The notes: generated by a model from the sequence alone, not told the origin. A stretch of 64,000 nt of DNA from Oceanospirillaceae bacterium (GCA_013215505.1 JABSQZ010000017.1:62001-126000); one strand, 5' to 3'; numbered from the stretch's first letter, positions 9,365-18,210 are shown. Numbers and translations are program-made.

Positions 9365-9421
9365 GCATGTTCTTTAACAACCCTTTAGAATACTGCCTTT
9401 ATTTATTGATACCTATTACTT

Positions 9422-9940
9422 ATGTTTGAGCGAATTTGGCCTGCGAAAAAAATCACCTTTGATAAAACATTGCTGAATGATTTATATCGCTATGCTTTGT
9501 CTCTGGCCCATGATGAGCAACAAGCCTATGACTTGGTGCAGAACTGTTGTGAAAAAGTATTGCAAAAGCCGGTGGCGGCCGATCGATTAAAGCCCTATAT
9601 GTTAAGGGTGATGCGCAATCAATTTATCGATCAATACCGGCGCACTAAACTTGAACTAGTGGTCGATAGCGAACTGGCACAACACACTGAGATTGATGAA
9701 CAAAACAGCCTGCTAGAGCTTGAGAAAATAATGATAGACAAGCAACATGTCGCATTGATTTTGCAAGAGCTAAGCCATCAGGACAGAGAACTACTCTATC
9801 TGTGGGCGGTTGAAGGTCGCACTGTACAAGAGCTTGCCGAGCGCACTGACACTCCTCGAGGCACTTTATTGTCTCGTTTGCATCGTTTGAAAAATCGTTT
9901 ACGGCAAGATTATGGGCATTTAATAGAGCAGGTTTCATAA
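9422..9940 (+). CDS. ECF-type RNA polymerase sigma factor
   Basis: The 172-residue protein has the sigma-70 region 2 (about 15-75: DLYRYALSLAHDEQQAYDLVQ, then RVMRNQFIDQYRR) and region 4 (about 115-165: LQELSHQDRELLYLWAVEG, TVQELAERTDTPRGTLLSRLHR). Linker and size fit an extracytoplasmic-function factor. The stop codon is one base before the start of a gene for a single-pass membrane protein, the usual sigma/anti-sigma arrangement. A long inverted repeat lies between its presumed promoter region and the start. The ECF subgroup and regulon are not known. Confidence 0.9.
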   Translation: MFERIWPAKKITFDKTLLNDLYRYALSLAHDEQQAYDLVQNCCEKVLQKPVAADRLKPYMLRVMRNQFIDQYRRTKLELVVDSELAQHTEIDEQNSLLELEKIMIDKQHVALILQELSHQDRELLYLWAVEGRTVQELAERTDTPRGTLLSRLHRLKNRLRQDYGHLIEQVS

Positions 9941-9941
9941 C

Positions 9942-10508
9942 ATGAAAAACGACACTGACTCCCAAAAATTGAAACTGCAACTGCGAGCCCATTATTTGCA
10001 ACAGCAGCTATCCTCGCGGCAACTACAGCAGTTACAAGGCTTAACAGCAAACAGTAACAGGCACTTTTTCAGCGCCATAACGGCGGTCGCCGCCTCGACG
10101 ATTTTTGCTCTGGGCCTGTATTTGTTCAATTTCAGCACTCCGGATTACTCCAATATTTCCAGAGAAATTGCCTATAACCACAACAGTAAAATGCAAATGG
10201 AAGTGCTGAGTCCCGCGCTCAATGATGTCAAAGGACACCTCAACCGACTGGGCTTCAACTTAGTTTCCTCGTCCAAGTTAGACAGTGAAAAATTGCACTT
10301 AATCGGTGGCCGCTACTGTAACATCAACGGTAAAATCGCCGCCCAGATGAAACTACAACACTCTGAAACAAAAAAAGTTTACACTTTTTACCAAGCCAAA
10401 ATGCCCGCCGATATCGTTGATAGCTTTGAAGAAGTCGAAGTGCTGATAGACGGGGTGAAGGTAAAACTGTGGCGCGAGAAAGGCTTGTTGATGGGCCTGG
10501 CGTTTTAA
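9942..10508 (+). CDS. Putative anti-sigma factor, single-pass membrane protein
   Basis: The 188-residue protein has a charged N-terminal cytoplasmic segment (1-40), one strongly hydrophobic helix (about 42-64) and a periplasmic domain of about 120 residues. It lies one base after the ECF sigma gene, which is the main reason for the call. The N-terminal segment lacks the HxxxCxxC zinc motif of ZAS anti-sigma factors. The outer domain contains LGFNLVSS, GGRYCNINGKIAAQMKL and a conserved-looking C-terminus GVKVKLWREKGLLMGLAF; it resembles membrane anti-sigma proteins of the YlaD/RsgI-like kind only in layout. Confidence 0.7.
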   Translation: MKNDTDSQKLKLQLRAHYLQQQLSSRQLQQLQGLTANSNRHFFSAITAVAASTIFALGLYLFNFSTPDYSNISREIAYNHNSKMQMEVLSPALNDVKGHLNRLGFNLVSSSKLDSEKLHLIGGRYCNINGKIAAQMKLQHSETKKVYTFYQAKMPADIVDSFEEVEVLIDGVKVKLWREKGLLMGLAF

Positions 10509-10514
10509 AAACAG

Positions 10515-10623
10515 TTGGAAGTTGCGAGTAGCGAGTAGCGAGTAGCGAGTAGCGAGTAGCGAGTAGCGAGTAGCGAGTAGCGAGTTATTTTGAGACTTAC
10601 GACTCATTACTCGCTACTCATTA
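10515..10623. repeat. Heptamer tandem array 2 (TAGCGAG type), inverted halves
   Basis: After the anti-sigma stop codon the plus strand reads TTGGAAG, TTGCGAG and then eight perfect TAGCGAG units (10529-10584). After an 11-bp spacer the orientation flips: CTTACGA, CTCATTA, CTCGCTA, CTCATTA (10596-10623), which faces the convergent LysE gene ending at 10634. The two halves are complementary and could fold as a hairpin between the convergent genes. It is the longest perfect array in the window and a likely site of length variation. Confidence 0.92.
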
Positions 10624-10633
10624 CTGTCTTTTC

Positions 10634-11236
10634 TCACCCTCTAGCAATAGCGATGGCTGCGCCGACAATTCCCAGGCCCAGAGAGCGGCCGATGATATTG
10701 GCGACTTTAGACACATTCACATAATCAAAAACCTTGGAGCCGATCAGGCCATAGGTGGTCATCACGATAAACAGGCAGACTAGCTTGAGCGCACCAAAAT
10801 AGAGGATATCTTCGACAAAAAATTGCTCGCGGGTAAAGTTTGGAAACAGCGCTAAGAAGAACAGCAATGCCTTGGGGTTTGACAGTGAAGTTAACACTCC
10901 CTGCAGATAAATTTTCCAGTACTTTTTAGGTTTAGTGCCTGCCACCGGCTGTTGCTTACCTATGCCATAGCGACAAATTTTATAGCCCATATAAGCCAGG
11001 TAGGCGGCGCCCAGATAGCGCAAAATTTCATAGGCGGTAGGTGACTGAGTGATTAGCAACCCCAATCCGGTAGCCACCAGTGAGATCCAGACAAAATTAG
11101 CCGTCAACAACCCCAGAATCCCTGCCAGCACGTAGCGGTAACCATGCGCCGACTGATAGAGCACAAATAACATCGCCGGTCCCGGGGTTATCTCCAACAA
11201 GAGCGTCACTGCTAGAAACTGTAGCGTTAATTCCAT
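10634..11236 (-). CDS. LysE-family amino acid exporter
   Basis: The 200-residue membrane protein has about six hydrophobic helices and the LysE/RhtB start LLLEITPGPAMLFVLYQS. A second family segment is QGVLTSLSNPKALLFFLALFPNF. Family members export amino acids or homoserine lactones; the substrate here is unknown. The ATG at 11236 follows AGGTGA at good spacing. It is monocistronic as far as can be seen and converges with the sigma/anti-sigma operon across a heptamer array. A second LysE gene lies at 28017. Confidence 0.9.
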   Translation of the reverse strand: MELTLQFLAVTLLLEITPGPAMLFVLYQSAHGYRYVLAGILGLLTANFVWISLVATGLGLLITQSPTAYEILRYLGAAYLAYMGYKICRYGIGKQQPVAGTKPKKYWKIYLQGVLTSLSNPKALLFFLALFPNFTREQFFVEDILYFGALKLVCLFIVMTTYGLIGSKVFDYVNVSKVANIIGRSLGLGIVGAAIAIARG

Positions 11237-11355
11237 TATTTCACCTAGTGTATTTGTCTATGTGATTAGCAATCGCAAATCACCTTTGAATAATATGAGC
11301 AAAGAGCAGCTTTGTTCTCGTTGCAGAGAAGTCAAACTAAAAAAGTAAGCTCTGG

Positions 11356-11841
11356 TTATTCATCACCATCGCGCTGTGCATAACGGGCAACAAAGCGTTT
11401 CTGACCACTGGTTTCCGGCCCCGATCCCGCCGCCGTCACTAGATCGGTGGCATCAGCCAAGCTGTAACCTAATTTAAGCAGCAGACAGATTGCGCTAGAA
11501 CCGGTTCGGCCGATTCCCGCAGCGCAGTGAATCAGTAAGCTTTCCCCGCGCTGCAAACGTTCAGCACACTGCTGCAGTGCGCTGGAAAAATGCTGTTGAT
11601 CTTCAGGGGTAGAAAAATCCTGAATCGGATAAATATCTATCGCACAACTCAACCTTTGCCGCTCAATAGCGACCTTATAGTCAGGTGATTTAGCGGCTAT
11701 TTCCAACATGCTGGTCAGGCATAATATTCTGTCTATATGATGTTTGTGGCAATTAGCCTGAAACTCATCCCAACTCTCAAAGCGCCCGGGCATGCTGTGT
11801 AGGTACAAAGTGCCTGTGGCTAACGTTATTTTTCTAAACAC
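11356..11841 (-). CDS. Protein tyrosine / dual-specificity phosphatase
   Basis: The 161-residue protein carries the cysteine phosphatase signature HCAAGIGRTGS with nucleophile Cys106 and Arg112. An Asp at about residue 75 (QDFSTPED) fits the general acid. There is no signal peptide, so it acts in the cytoplasm. The start is GTG at 11841, preceded by AGGG. It lies 21 bp downstream of the interrupted GNAT gene on the same strand. The substrate cannot be deduced. Confidence 0.85.
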   Translation of the reverse strand: MFRKITLATGTLYLHSMPGRFESWDEFQANCHKHHIDRILCLTSMLEIAAKSPDYKVAIERQRLSCAIDIYPIQDFSTPEDQQHFSSALQQCAERLQRGESLLIHCAAGIGRTGSSAICLLLKLGYSLADATDLVTAAGSGPETSGQKRFVARYAQRDGDE

Positions 11842-11862
11842 TGTGACTTTCCCTACGATTAA

Positions 11863-12318
11863 TTAGCAACCCTGGCCGCCAGTCCATTGATAAATATTGT
11901 CCCACTGCTGGGTCTCAATCTGCACGAAGTTATTTTTCAGGTAAAACTGATTGGCGCGACTCTCTTTTAAAGCACCCAGTCGCAACGGCCAATTTTGTGC
12001 ACTGGCCCGCTGCTTCAGCTTATTGAGAACCTGCTCGCCAACACCGCTGCCCTGATATTGTGGATCTATATACAAGTGGTCTAACCACAAATGATCAGCT
12101 TTGAGCTTCAATACATAAAACCCTAACAGTTGCCCATCGCGGATGATTTTTTGGGTATCGTCAGCGACAAAACTGCTGACGAAGCGCTCTCTGGCCCGCT
12201 GCGGATCAAAGCGCCCCACAGCTTCTAAGCTTGGTTGCATCGCCTTAATACGCAAGTTGACTTACGCCTCTAAATATTCTGCATCAACATCACACACTTG
12301 TATGTCACTGTTGGTCAT
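11863..12318 (-). pseudogene. GNAT acetyltransferase with in-frame TAA stop
   Basis: The body encodes a GNAT N-acetyltransferase with the acetyl-CoA loop QYQGSGVGE and the preceding strand HLYID. Reading upstream in the same frame, codons from ATG at 12318 (with GGGAG four bases before it) encode MTNSDIQVCDVDAEYLEA, then TAA at 12262-12264, then VNLRIKAMQPSLEAVG. Joined, this is a normal GNAT N-terminus of the form ...LEA-x-VNLRIKAMQPSLEA, and the stop is one base from TTA (Leu). The intact remainder could restart at TTG 12255 or ATG 12240, giving a protein without its first helix. A sequencing error is also possible. Substrate unknown. Confidence 0.8.
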
Positions 12319-12352
12319 GGCACTCCCGGTTCTGAACAATTCAGGTGACTGC

Positions 12353-12922
12353 TTATTGGATGTAACCTTTAACTTTTGCGTCGCGTTTTAATATAGACAA
12401 CTTCAATTCTTCCAATTGAATCTCCAGCAGCAAACTATGCCTTTCACTGGCGATCACCAAACGCTTTTCCCTACTGACTTCATCGGCAATCAAATCGTCA
12501 AACAACTTATCCAGATCAGTGTTCAAGCGGACAATGTCCCGCTCTTTCTCTCGGACTTTTTTTGCCAGTTTATAGGCCGGTATAAAAACAGCCTCAGTTT
12601 CGGCACTGCAGCTATCGTGATAATAGCGGCCGTCACTGGCATAGTCCCAGGCAAACTGAGCGGTACAGAATTTTTTAATCCCCTGATCCCAGCCGCGCCG
12701 GTATTCACTAAATTGCGGAGTGATTGCATATTCAGCACAAGCTTCTGTATGTTTGGCCACATAGTTGCCTTTTTTGCCGCTCAGCGCATTCTCATAGCCA
12801 ACTTTTGACCAATCGGCGCTGATACATTCAAACTGATTCATGCTGGCACATCCAGTCAAAAATATAACCACAGAGACGCTCAGCAACTTTGCACTAGTGA
12901 GAAATACTTTAATTTTTTGCAT
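12353..12922 (-). CDS. DUF2799-type lipoprotein
   Basis: The protein of 189 residues starts with a lipoprotein signal peptide ending in the lipobox LTGC (about residue 25). The mature part has the DUF2799 pattern: CISADWSKVGYENALSG, then HTEACAEY, YRRGWDQGIKKFC and GRYYHDSC. The last 60 residues are charged and helical (KKVREKERDIVRLNTDLDKL), probably a coiled coil. ATG at 12922 is used; a GTG lies just before it. It should be anchored in the outer or inner membrane. Function is unknown. A 34-bp gap separates it from the interrupted GNAT gene. Confidence 0.82.
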   Translation of the reverse strand: MQKIKVFLTSAKLLSVSVVIFLTGCASMNQFECISADWSKVGYENALSGKKGNYVAKHTEACAEYAITPQFSEYRRGWDQGIKKFCTAQFAWDYASDGRYYHDSCSAETEAVFIPAYKLAKKVREKERDIVRLNTDLDKLFDDLIADEVSREKRLVIASERHSLLLEIQLEELKLSILKRDAKVKGYIQ

Positions 12923-12958
12923 CACAGACTGGCCTGATATTTAGTAACAATTTTATCG

Positions 12959-13891
12959 CTATACTAGATGTTTAGTTTTTACTGTAAAGATCTTTTTACC
13001 GACGACCACCAATAAGATACCGCCCAGTATTAGTAGCGATGCAATCACTAGTCTGCTACTCAACTGCTCGGCAACTAACAGCACTCCGCCCAGGGCAGCA
13101 ATTACGGGTACTAATAATTGCAGCACCGCTGCATGCATAGTCTTTAATGCTGTCAGGGCCACATACCAAAGACTATAGCCAACCCCAGAGGTTAACGCAC
13201 CGGAGATAATCGCCAGCAGCAACCCCTGACTGGAGAAGCTGTAGTCGCCGATGTTATAAAGGGCTAATGCGATAAGCAAAGGTGTAGTGCGCAGGAAATT
13301 AAAACTGGTATCACGCAGTGGATCAACTGATTTTTTACCTGCCAGGGTATAAAACCCCCAGGCGACACCGGCGATAGACATTAGTATTAATCCCTGGCTG
13401 GAAGGTGCTGAGACACCCGGTAACATCAAATAAACGAAGCCGCTAAATGCCAACACAATCCCCAGCCATTCAGTGTAATGCAGTTTATTACCCCCATAGA
13501 TAGACACGGCAATCATGGTCATCTGTACCACCCCAAACAAAATCAGTGCACCCGTACCGGTATCCAGTGATATATAGGCATAGGAAAAACCAAAGGCATA
13601 CAAAAACAGCATCAGGGCGCCAAACCAGCTCCCTGTGGATGCTACTGCTGGTTTTGCATGACCGGCGCGGGATTTACTACTCAGTGCAGATTTAAGCCAC
13701 AAAATAAGTAACAGTGCGACAATGCCTGCAGCTAGACGCACCAATGTAAAGCTACCCGCATCAATGGCAGGACCCTCGGGGTGCATTTCTAATGCCAGAC
13801 GACAGAGCACAGAATTGGCGGCAAAAGCGATCAGTGCAAGTAAGGTGTAGAAATAGGTTTTAGCAGTATAGTGAGATGAGCTTTCAGACAT
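12959..13891 (-). CDS. EamA/DMT-family transporter
   Basis: The 310-residue protein has about ten membrane helices in two EamA repeats. The first helix segment is TYFYTLLALIAFAANSVLCR, and the C-terminal half contains GVAWGFYTLAGKKS and SGALTSGVGYSLWYVALT. ATG at 13891 (MSESSSHYT) is chosen because the extra upstream residues to 13999 are not hydrophobic or conserved-looking. It is 115 bp downstream of a GNAT gene on the same strand. The exported substrate is unknown; it is distinct from the EamA protein at 7673. Confidence 0.85.
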   Translation of the reverse strand: MSESSSHYTAKTYFYTLLALIAFAANSVLCRLALEMHPEGPAIDAGSFTLVRLAAGIVALLLILWLKSALSSKSRAGHAKPAVASTGSWFGALMLFLYAFGFSYAYISLDTGTGALILFGVVQMTMIAVSIYGGNKLHYTEWLGIVLAFSGFVYLMLPGVSAPSSQGLILMSIAGVAWGFYTLAGKKSVDPLRDTSFNFLRTTPLLIALALYNIGDYSFSSQGLLLAIISGALTSGVGYSLWYVALTALKTMHAAVLQLLVPVIAALGGVLLVAEQLSSRLVIASLLILGGILLVVVGKKIFTVKTKHLV

Positions 13892-14006
13892 ATTGACTCT
13901 CAGTACGACAGAGCCCAGCCGGGCTGACAGGCTCTCTGATTTAGGTTGTCCACTACATAGACAGGCCCAGATTATGGACTCACTTTGCATAAAGCTCAAC
14001 CAGACA

Positions 14007-14468
14007 TCAATTTTCCAGTGATAAAAAAAACCGTTGTTTTGACTTAGCTGTCGCCCCTATACGCTGATAAAACTTAATCGCTCGGGTATTAAACTCGGGA
14101 GTCTGCCATTGAATTAAACGACATTCTAATAGCCTTGCCCGCTGCTTGATCGCCTCGATCAGTTCTTCACCAAGGCCCTTGCCTCGAGATTTATCATTTA
14201 AGAACAGGCAATCTAGATACAGATAATACTGCGCATCCCAAGTGGAAAACTGTGGGATGAATGTAGCATAACCTATTAACTGCCGATCTAACTCAACCAC
14301 TAGGGCTTGTACCGTTGACCCCGCAGCAAACAAATGTTCCTCCAGGCGCTGCTTTTTACCGGCTGGGTTATATGCACTGAGTTCGAATTGCGCGTGTTGT
14401 TGGCACAAGCCTATAAGATCGTCTAAGTCAGATAGTTTTGCATCACGGATTATGGCTTTATTTAACAT
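14007..14468 (-). CDS. GNAT-family N-acetyltransferase
   Basis: The 153-residue protein has the GNAT fold: N-terminal IIRDAKLSDLDDLIGLCQQHAQFE, central strands YLYLDCLFL and the acetyl-CoA loop DKSRGKGLGEELI, ending with ALKFYQRIGA-like residues (RAIKFYQRIGA). The start MLNKA at 14468 fits the family better than upstream codons. It is located between PaiB and the EamA transporter, all on the minus strand. The substrate is unknown; relatives act on polyamines, amino acids or antibiotics. Confidence 0.85.
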   Translation of the reverse strand: MLNKAIIRDAKLSDLDDLIGLCQQHAQFELSAYNPAGKKQRLEEHLFAAGSTVQALVVELDRQLIGYATFIPQFSTWDAQYYLYLDCLFLNDKSRGKGLGEELIEAIKQRARLLECRLIQWQTPEFNTRAIKFYQRIGATAKSKQRFFLSLEN

Positions 14469-14521
14469 CTTGATTCTCTTCAACGCTCAGAATTTTCAGA
14501 ATTTCTTTTAACAAATACTGT

Positions 14522-15142
14522 CTATTGGGCATTTTCAGTTAGCATGAGTTCTGCTAACGCAAGGTTATGCTGATTCGGGTAATTATGCTGAATCAAGCTC
14601 TGGGCTACTTGTTTTACGGCTTCTGGTGATCTGTTTTGACTGAGTTTAAATTTGCCATGCCACTGCCCTATGGACATTTTGAAACAGCGAATGGCAGCTA
14701 TCATGCTGTTAGTTTGCACTGCAGACAATTGTGCAATATCCCAGCCGGGACTTAACGGCTGCTCATAAAAGTCAGCCATCTGTGCCATTGCGGCAATTTT
14801 TTTCTTAGCCGCAGAGACTTCGATGACTTTCCCACTGATATGCACCGCGCTGTAATTCCATGTAGGGACCAGTAATTGATCAGCCCAATTGGGGGAAATA
14901 TAACCCTGTGGCCCGCTAAAAATCGCTGTTGCATTGGCACCGAGTAACTCATTAGCATGTGGATTGGCCGCCGCTAAATGAAACAGTAAGCAGTGCTCTG
15001 ATTCGTCATAAAGCATCGGAATATGGCTGATGCTCAACTGCGCATCACGCTGTACCGTTATCAGCGTAGTAAAACTGTAGGTATTTATCAGTTGTTGTGC
15101 ACGCTGCCAATTTTGTTGCGAAAAATGTTTGGGCATATACAT
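14522..15142 (-). CDS. PaiB-type FMN-binding negative transcriptional regulator
   Basis: The 206-residue protein starts MYMPKHF, the conserved start of PaiB proteins, and contains HIPMLYD, HLAAANPHANEL, FSGPQGYISPNWA, VPTWNYSAVHISG and, near the C-terminus, IGQWHGKFKLSQNRS. PaiB-like proteins have a split-barrel flavin-binding fold. It is divergent from the MocR regulator gene at 15290, and genes of this kind are often controlled by such a neighbour. The exact role here is not known. Confidence 0.88.
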   Translation of the reverse strand: MYMPKHFSQQNWQRAQQLINTYSFTTLITVQRDAQLSISHIPMLYDESEHCLLFHLAAANPHANELLGANATAIFSGPQGYISPNWADQLLVPTWNYSAVHISGKVIEVSAAKKKIAAMAQMADFYEQPLSPGWDIAQLSAVQTNSMIAAIRCFKMSIGQWHGKFKLSQNRSPEAVKQVAQSLIQHNYPNQHNLALAELMLTENAQ

Positions 15143-15244
15143 CGCTATTACTCTTTAGACTTATTTTAGATTCCAATTAATACCACTTAGTCAAATGCTG
15201 TCTAATACCTGAGCGGGGAACACAGGTTGATTATGTGGTTTTTT

Positions 15245-15287
15245 TGGTATAGCTTAAACAACCAGAAAGAAAATAATTAATATACCA
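15245..15287. promoter_or_regulatory. Inverted repeat in the paiB/mocR divergent region
   Basis: TGGTATA (15245-15251) and TATACCA (15281-15287) form a perfect 7-bp inverted repeat with a 29-bp AT-rich spacer, immediately before the mocR start at 15290. MocR proteins often bind repeats between themselves and a divergent target gene. That this is its operator is inference. Confidence 0.4.
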
Positions 15288-15289
15288 GA

Positions 15290-16756
15290 ATGAAACACCT
15301 TAACCTTAATATCAGCACCGCAAGCAAGCCCTATTATTTGCGTTTGGCGCAGGCGCTAGAACAGAGCATTAAGTCCGGGCAAGTAAAAATTGGCGAAAAA
15401 CTCCCCTCTGCGAGATCCCTGGCTGAACAACTGCAAGTAAACCGCCACACTGTGATGCGCAGTTATTCTGAACTGGTAGCCCAGGGTTGGGTAGAAAATT
15501 TGCAGCGCTCTCACTACCGGGTCAGCCATGCGCTGCCGATTGAACGCAGCAGAAAAATTCGCAAAGATCAGTCCGGCACTCTCAAAAGTTTCCAATGGTC
15601 ACTGCAAAAACAACCCACTGAAACAAATTTCACTAAGAGCAGTGCTCACTTTCAATACAATTTTTCCGGGGGAAAACCCGACACAGATTTATTTCCCTTT
15701 GATGAGTACAGGTCACATATTAATGATGCTTTGAAAAACCCCCGTACAGAATCTCTCAACTATGGCGAGAACCAGGGTGACCCAAACCTTATCGAACAAG
15801 GTTTAACCTATTTAAGACGCAGGCGCTCGGTGCAGCATAAGGAACTGATTATTACTAATGGTTCTCAAGAGGCGCTTTTTCTAATTTCGCAAATGTTACT
15901 GAGTCCAGGTGACAAAGTCGCTGTGGAAACTTTGGGTTATCCCCCTGCCAGACAAGCATTTCAGGCAGCCGGGGCAAGCTTGGTAGAAGTCATTCAAGAT
16001 CAAGCTGGCATATCCACGAAACACTTACGACACTTGGCCCGCAACCAGCAACTCAAATGTATTTATCTTACCCCACTGCACCAGTACCCTACTACTGTGA
16101 CTTTATCTGCCAGCAGACGTGCAGAAATTTATCAACTGGCACTGGACTACAATTTATTTATTATTGAAGATGATTACGATCACGAGTTTCACTACAGATG
16201 CCAGCCAATATCACCAATGGCCGCTGCAGATCCCGCCAACTTAGTCATCTATTTGACCTCCTTCTCTAAAATCATGTTTCCCGCAGCGCGGGCCGGAATG
16301 CTCGCCGTGCCCGCTGCACTGCTGCAGCCTCTGGTAAATTTTCGCACCACAATTAATCATAAACCGCCGATGCTACTGCAAGATGCGCTGGCGCGCTGGA
16401 TGGCCAGTGGCGGATTTGAGCGGCACATTCGCCGCTGTACTAAAGCCTATCAACAGCGCTATAAGAATGCCCTGCAGCAACTGCGCAGAGCTAACCAGTT
16501 GGGGGCACAGATGCACTGTCAGACTCCCGATGGAGGTATGGCTCTCTGGGTACAGACCCGTGTTAATTGTGAGCTTCTGGCAACGCAACTCGCCCAGCAG
16601 AGCATCTACATCCAGCACCAGGGAGAATTTAGCAGCGCCACCAACAGCGCAGTATCACGGCATATCAGACTGGGATTCGCCGGGCAATCGATTGAGACAT
16701 TTAACCTTGGATTCAACAAAATTATCGATTTGGTACTAAGGTTACAGCAGCAATAA
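15290..16756 (+). CDS. MocR-family regulator (GntR HTH + aminotransferase domain)
   Basis: The 488-residue protein has an N-terminal winged helix (about 12-80: GEKLPSARSLAEQLQVNRHTVMR) and a class I aminotransferase-like domain (about 120-485). PLP-binding features are TPLHQYPTT, IIEDDYDHEF and SFSKIMFPAARAG with the likely Schiff-base Lys327. MocR proteins such as PdxR and GabR sense PLP or amino compounds and regulate transcription. The divergent paiB gene, 147 bp away, is the natural target candidate. The C-terminal residues are Gln-rich. There is no evidence that it works as a free aminotransferase. Confidence 0.9.
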   Translation: MKHLNLNISTASKPYYLRLAQALEQSIKSGQVKIGEKLPSARSLAEQLQVNRHTVMRSYSELVAQGWVENLQRSHYRVSHALPIERSRKIRKDQSGTLKSFQWSLQKQPTETNFTKSSAHFQYNFSGGKPDTDLFPFDEYRSHINDALKNPRTESLNYGENQGDPNLIEQGLTYLRRRRSVQHKELIITNGSQEALFLISQMLLSPGDKVAVETLGYPPARQAFQAAGASLVEVIQDQAGISTKHLRHLARNQQLKCIYLTPLHQYPTTVTLSASRRAEIYQLALDYNLFIIEDDYDHEFHYRCQPISPMAAADPANLVIYLTSFSKIMFPAARAGMLAVPAALLQPLVNFRTTINHKPPMLLQDALARWMASGGFERHIRRCTKAYQQRYKNALQQLRRANQLGAQMHCQTPDGGMALWVQTRVNCELLATQLAQQSIYIQHQGEFSSATNSAVSRHIRLGFAGQSIETFNLGFNKIIDLVLRLQQQ

Positions 16757-16945
16757 ATTATATTAGTGCTATTTATTGGAATTTTAGCAGCCCTCTATGC
16801 CGATTTACTATTTACTGCATAACAAAACCAAACCAGCTATTAAAACTACTTCAGTAAATTTTCATAGGTATATTTACTGGTATTTTTTATAAATAAAGTA
16901 TTTTTTGTTTGTAGCTATTTGTTATTCTAAAAGTCGATATCCAAT

Positions 16946-16961
16946 AGCTTTATATAAAGCT
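16946..16961. promoter_or_regulatory. 16-bp perfect palindrome upstream of ald
   Basis: AGCTTTATATAAAGCT is perfectly self-complementary and lies 26 bp before the ald start codon. It could be an operator or overlap the promoter; alanine dehydrogenases are commonly under Lrp/AsnC control, but no such gene is adjacent. Confidence 0.45.
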
Positions 16962-16987
16962 GTCCATCCATGAACAGGGTTTTCATT

Positions 16988-18103
16988 ATGTTAATTGGCG
17001 TACCTAAAGAGATTAAAAACCACGAGTATCGTATCGGCATGACACCTGCAGGTGTCAGAGAAGTCATTGCTGCAGGACATCAAGTGATGATGCAAAAAGA
17101 TGGCGGTGCATCTATAGGTTTAACTGATCAACAATACATTGCAGCGGGTGCGACTATCATCGATACCGCAGCGGAAATTTTTGCTAAAGCCGATATGATC
17201 GTTAAAGTAAAAGAGCCACAGCCAAACGAATGTCAAATGCTCAGACCAGGGCAGATCCTATTCACTTACCTGCACTTAGCCCCAGATCCTGAGCAGACTA
17301 AATTGTTAGTCGAATCTGATGCAGTCGCCATCGCCTATGAGACAGTGACAGATAACAATCGCGGTTTGCCGCTGTTGGCACCGATGAGTGAAGTTGCCGG
17401 ACGCATGGCAATACAGGCTGGAGCACACGCACTTGAAAAAGCTCAAGGCGGATTGGGCACTTTGCTCGGTGGCGTTCCCGGTGTAGCCCCTGCTAAAGTT
17501 GTGGTAATTGGCGGTGGTGTAGTAGGGGTTAACGCGGCGCGAATGGCATTGGGTATGGGCGCTGACGTGACTATTTTAGATCGCTCTTTAACGCGTCTAA
17601 AAGAGCTGGACGCGCTCTATGGCCCCGGGCTTAAGACCTTGTACTCGAACACTGAGTCTCTGGAATCCGAAGTATTAAATGCTGATCTGGTTATTGGCGC
17701 GGTATTAATCCCGGGGGCTGCTGCTCCTAAGTTAGTGACCCGGGAAAACCTGAAAAGTATGAAGAAAGGTGCGGTATTAGTTGACGTAGCTATCGACCAG
17801 GGCGGTTGCTTTGAGACATCCAGAGCCACTACCCACCAGGACCCTATCTACAACGAAGAGGGAATTGTGCACTACTGCGTTGCTAACATGCCCGGTGGCG
17901 TGGCCCGCACTTCAACCTTTGCACTGACTAATGCGACTTTGCCTTTCATCTTGAACTTAGCCAACAAAGGCTACAAGCAGGCATTAAGAGATGACCCACA
18001 TCTGTTAAACGGTCTGAATGTGCACCGCGGAGATATTACCTTTGAAGCGGTGGCAACTAATTTAGGCTATGCCTACGTAGCTCCCAGTGAAGCTATTGGA
18101 TAA
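16988..18103 (+). CDS. ald: Alanine dehydrogenase
   Basis: Ald oxidatively deaminates L-alanine to pyruvate and ammonia with NAD+. The 371-residue protein starts [17 protein letters not shown], with substrate-site residues in KVKEPQPNE (Lys near 74) and YLHLAPD (His near 95), the NAD motif [15 protein letters not shown] and [17 protein letters not shown] at 16988 matches the family start; an ATG at 16970 is less likely because the AGGG ribosome binding site lies between them. A palindrome lies in the leader. It converges with the ABC1 kinase gene across a heptamer array. Confidence 0.96.
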   Translation: MLIGVPKEIKNHEYRIGMTPAGVREVIAAGHQVMMQKDGGASIGLTDQQYIAAGATIIDTAAEIFAKADMIVKVKEPQPNECQMLRPGQILFTYLHLAPDPEQTKLLVESDAVAIAYETVTDNNRGLPLLAPMSEVAGRMAIQAGAHALEKAQGGLGTLLGGVPGVAPAKVVVIGGGVVGVNAARMALGMGADVTILDRSLTRLKELDALYGPGLKTLYSNTESLESEVLNADLVIGAVLIPGAAAPKLVTRENLKSMKKGAVLVDVAIDQGGCFETSRATTHQDPIYNEEGIVHYCVANMPGGVARTSTFALTNATLPFILNLANKGYKQALRDDPHLLNGLNVHRGDITFEAVATNLGYAYVAPSEAIG

Positions 18104-18116
18104 CTAAAAACTTCAG

Positions 18117-18193
18117 TCGTAAGTAATGAGTCGAAAGTAGTAAGTCTAAGACCAGTTTTTTACGACTTACGACTTACGACTTACGACTTACGC
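18117..18193. repeat. Heptamer tandem array 3, inverted halves
   Basis: Starting 13 bp after the ald stop codon the plus strand reads TCGTAAG, TAATGAG, TCGAAAG, TAGTAAG. After a short spacer with TTTTTT the opposite orientation follows: CTTACGA three times and CTTACGC (18166-18193), facing the convergent ABC1 gene that ends at 18211. AGTCGTAAGT (18115-18124) pairs with ACTTACGACT (18165-18174), so the region may fold as a hairpin and could act as a two-way terminator. Confidence 0.9.
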
Positions 18194-18210
18194 CTTGAAA
18201 CAGTGCATCA

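Noticed and set aside
9165-9377. 70-residue open frame on the plus strand
   Set aside because: It coincides with the long inverted repeat, has no similarity I recognise and no good ribosome binding site.
10515-10623. CRISPR-like array
   Set aside because: Units are 7 bp in direct tandem without spacers, and there are no cas genes.
12416-12808. 130-residue open frame antisense to the DUF2799 lipoprotein gene
   Set aside because: The minus-strand frame has a lipobox and a known domain pattern; the plus-strand frame has neither.
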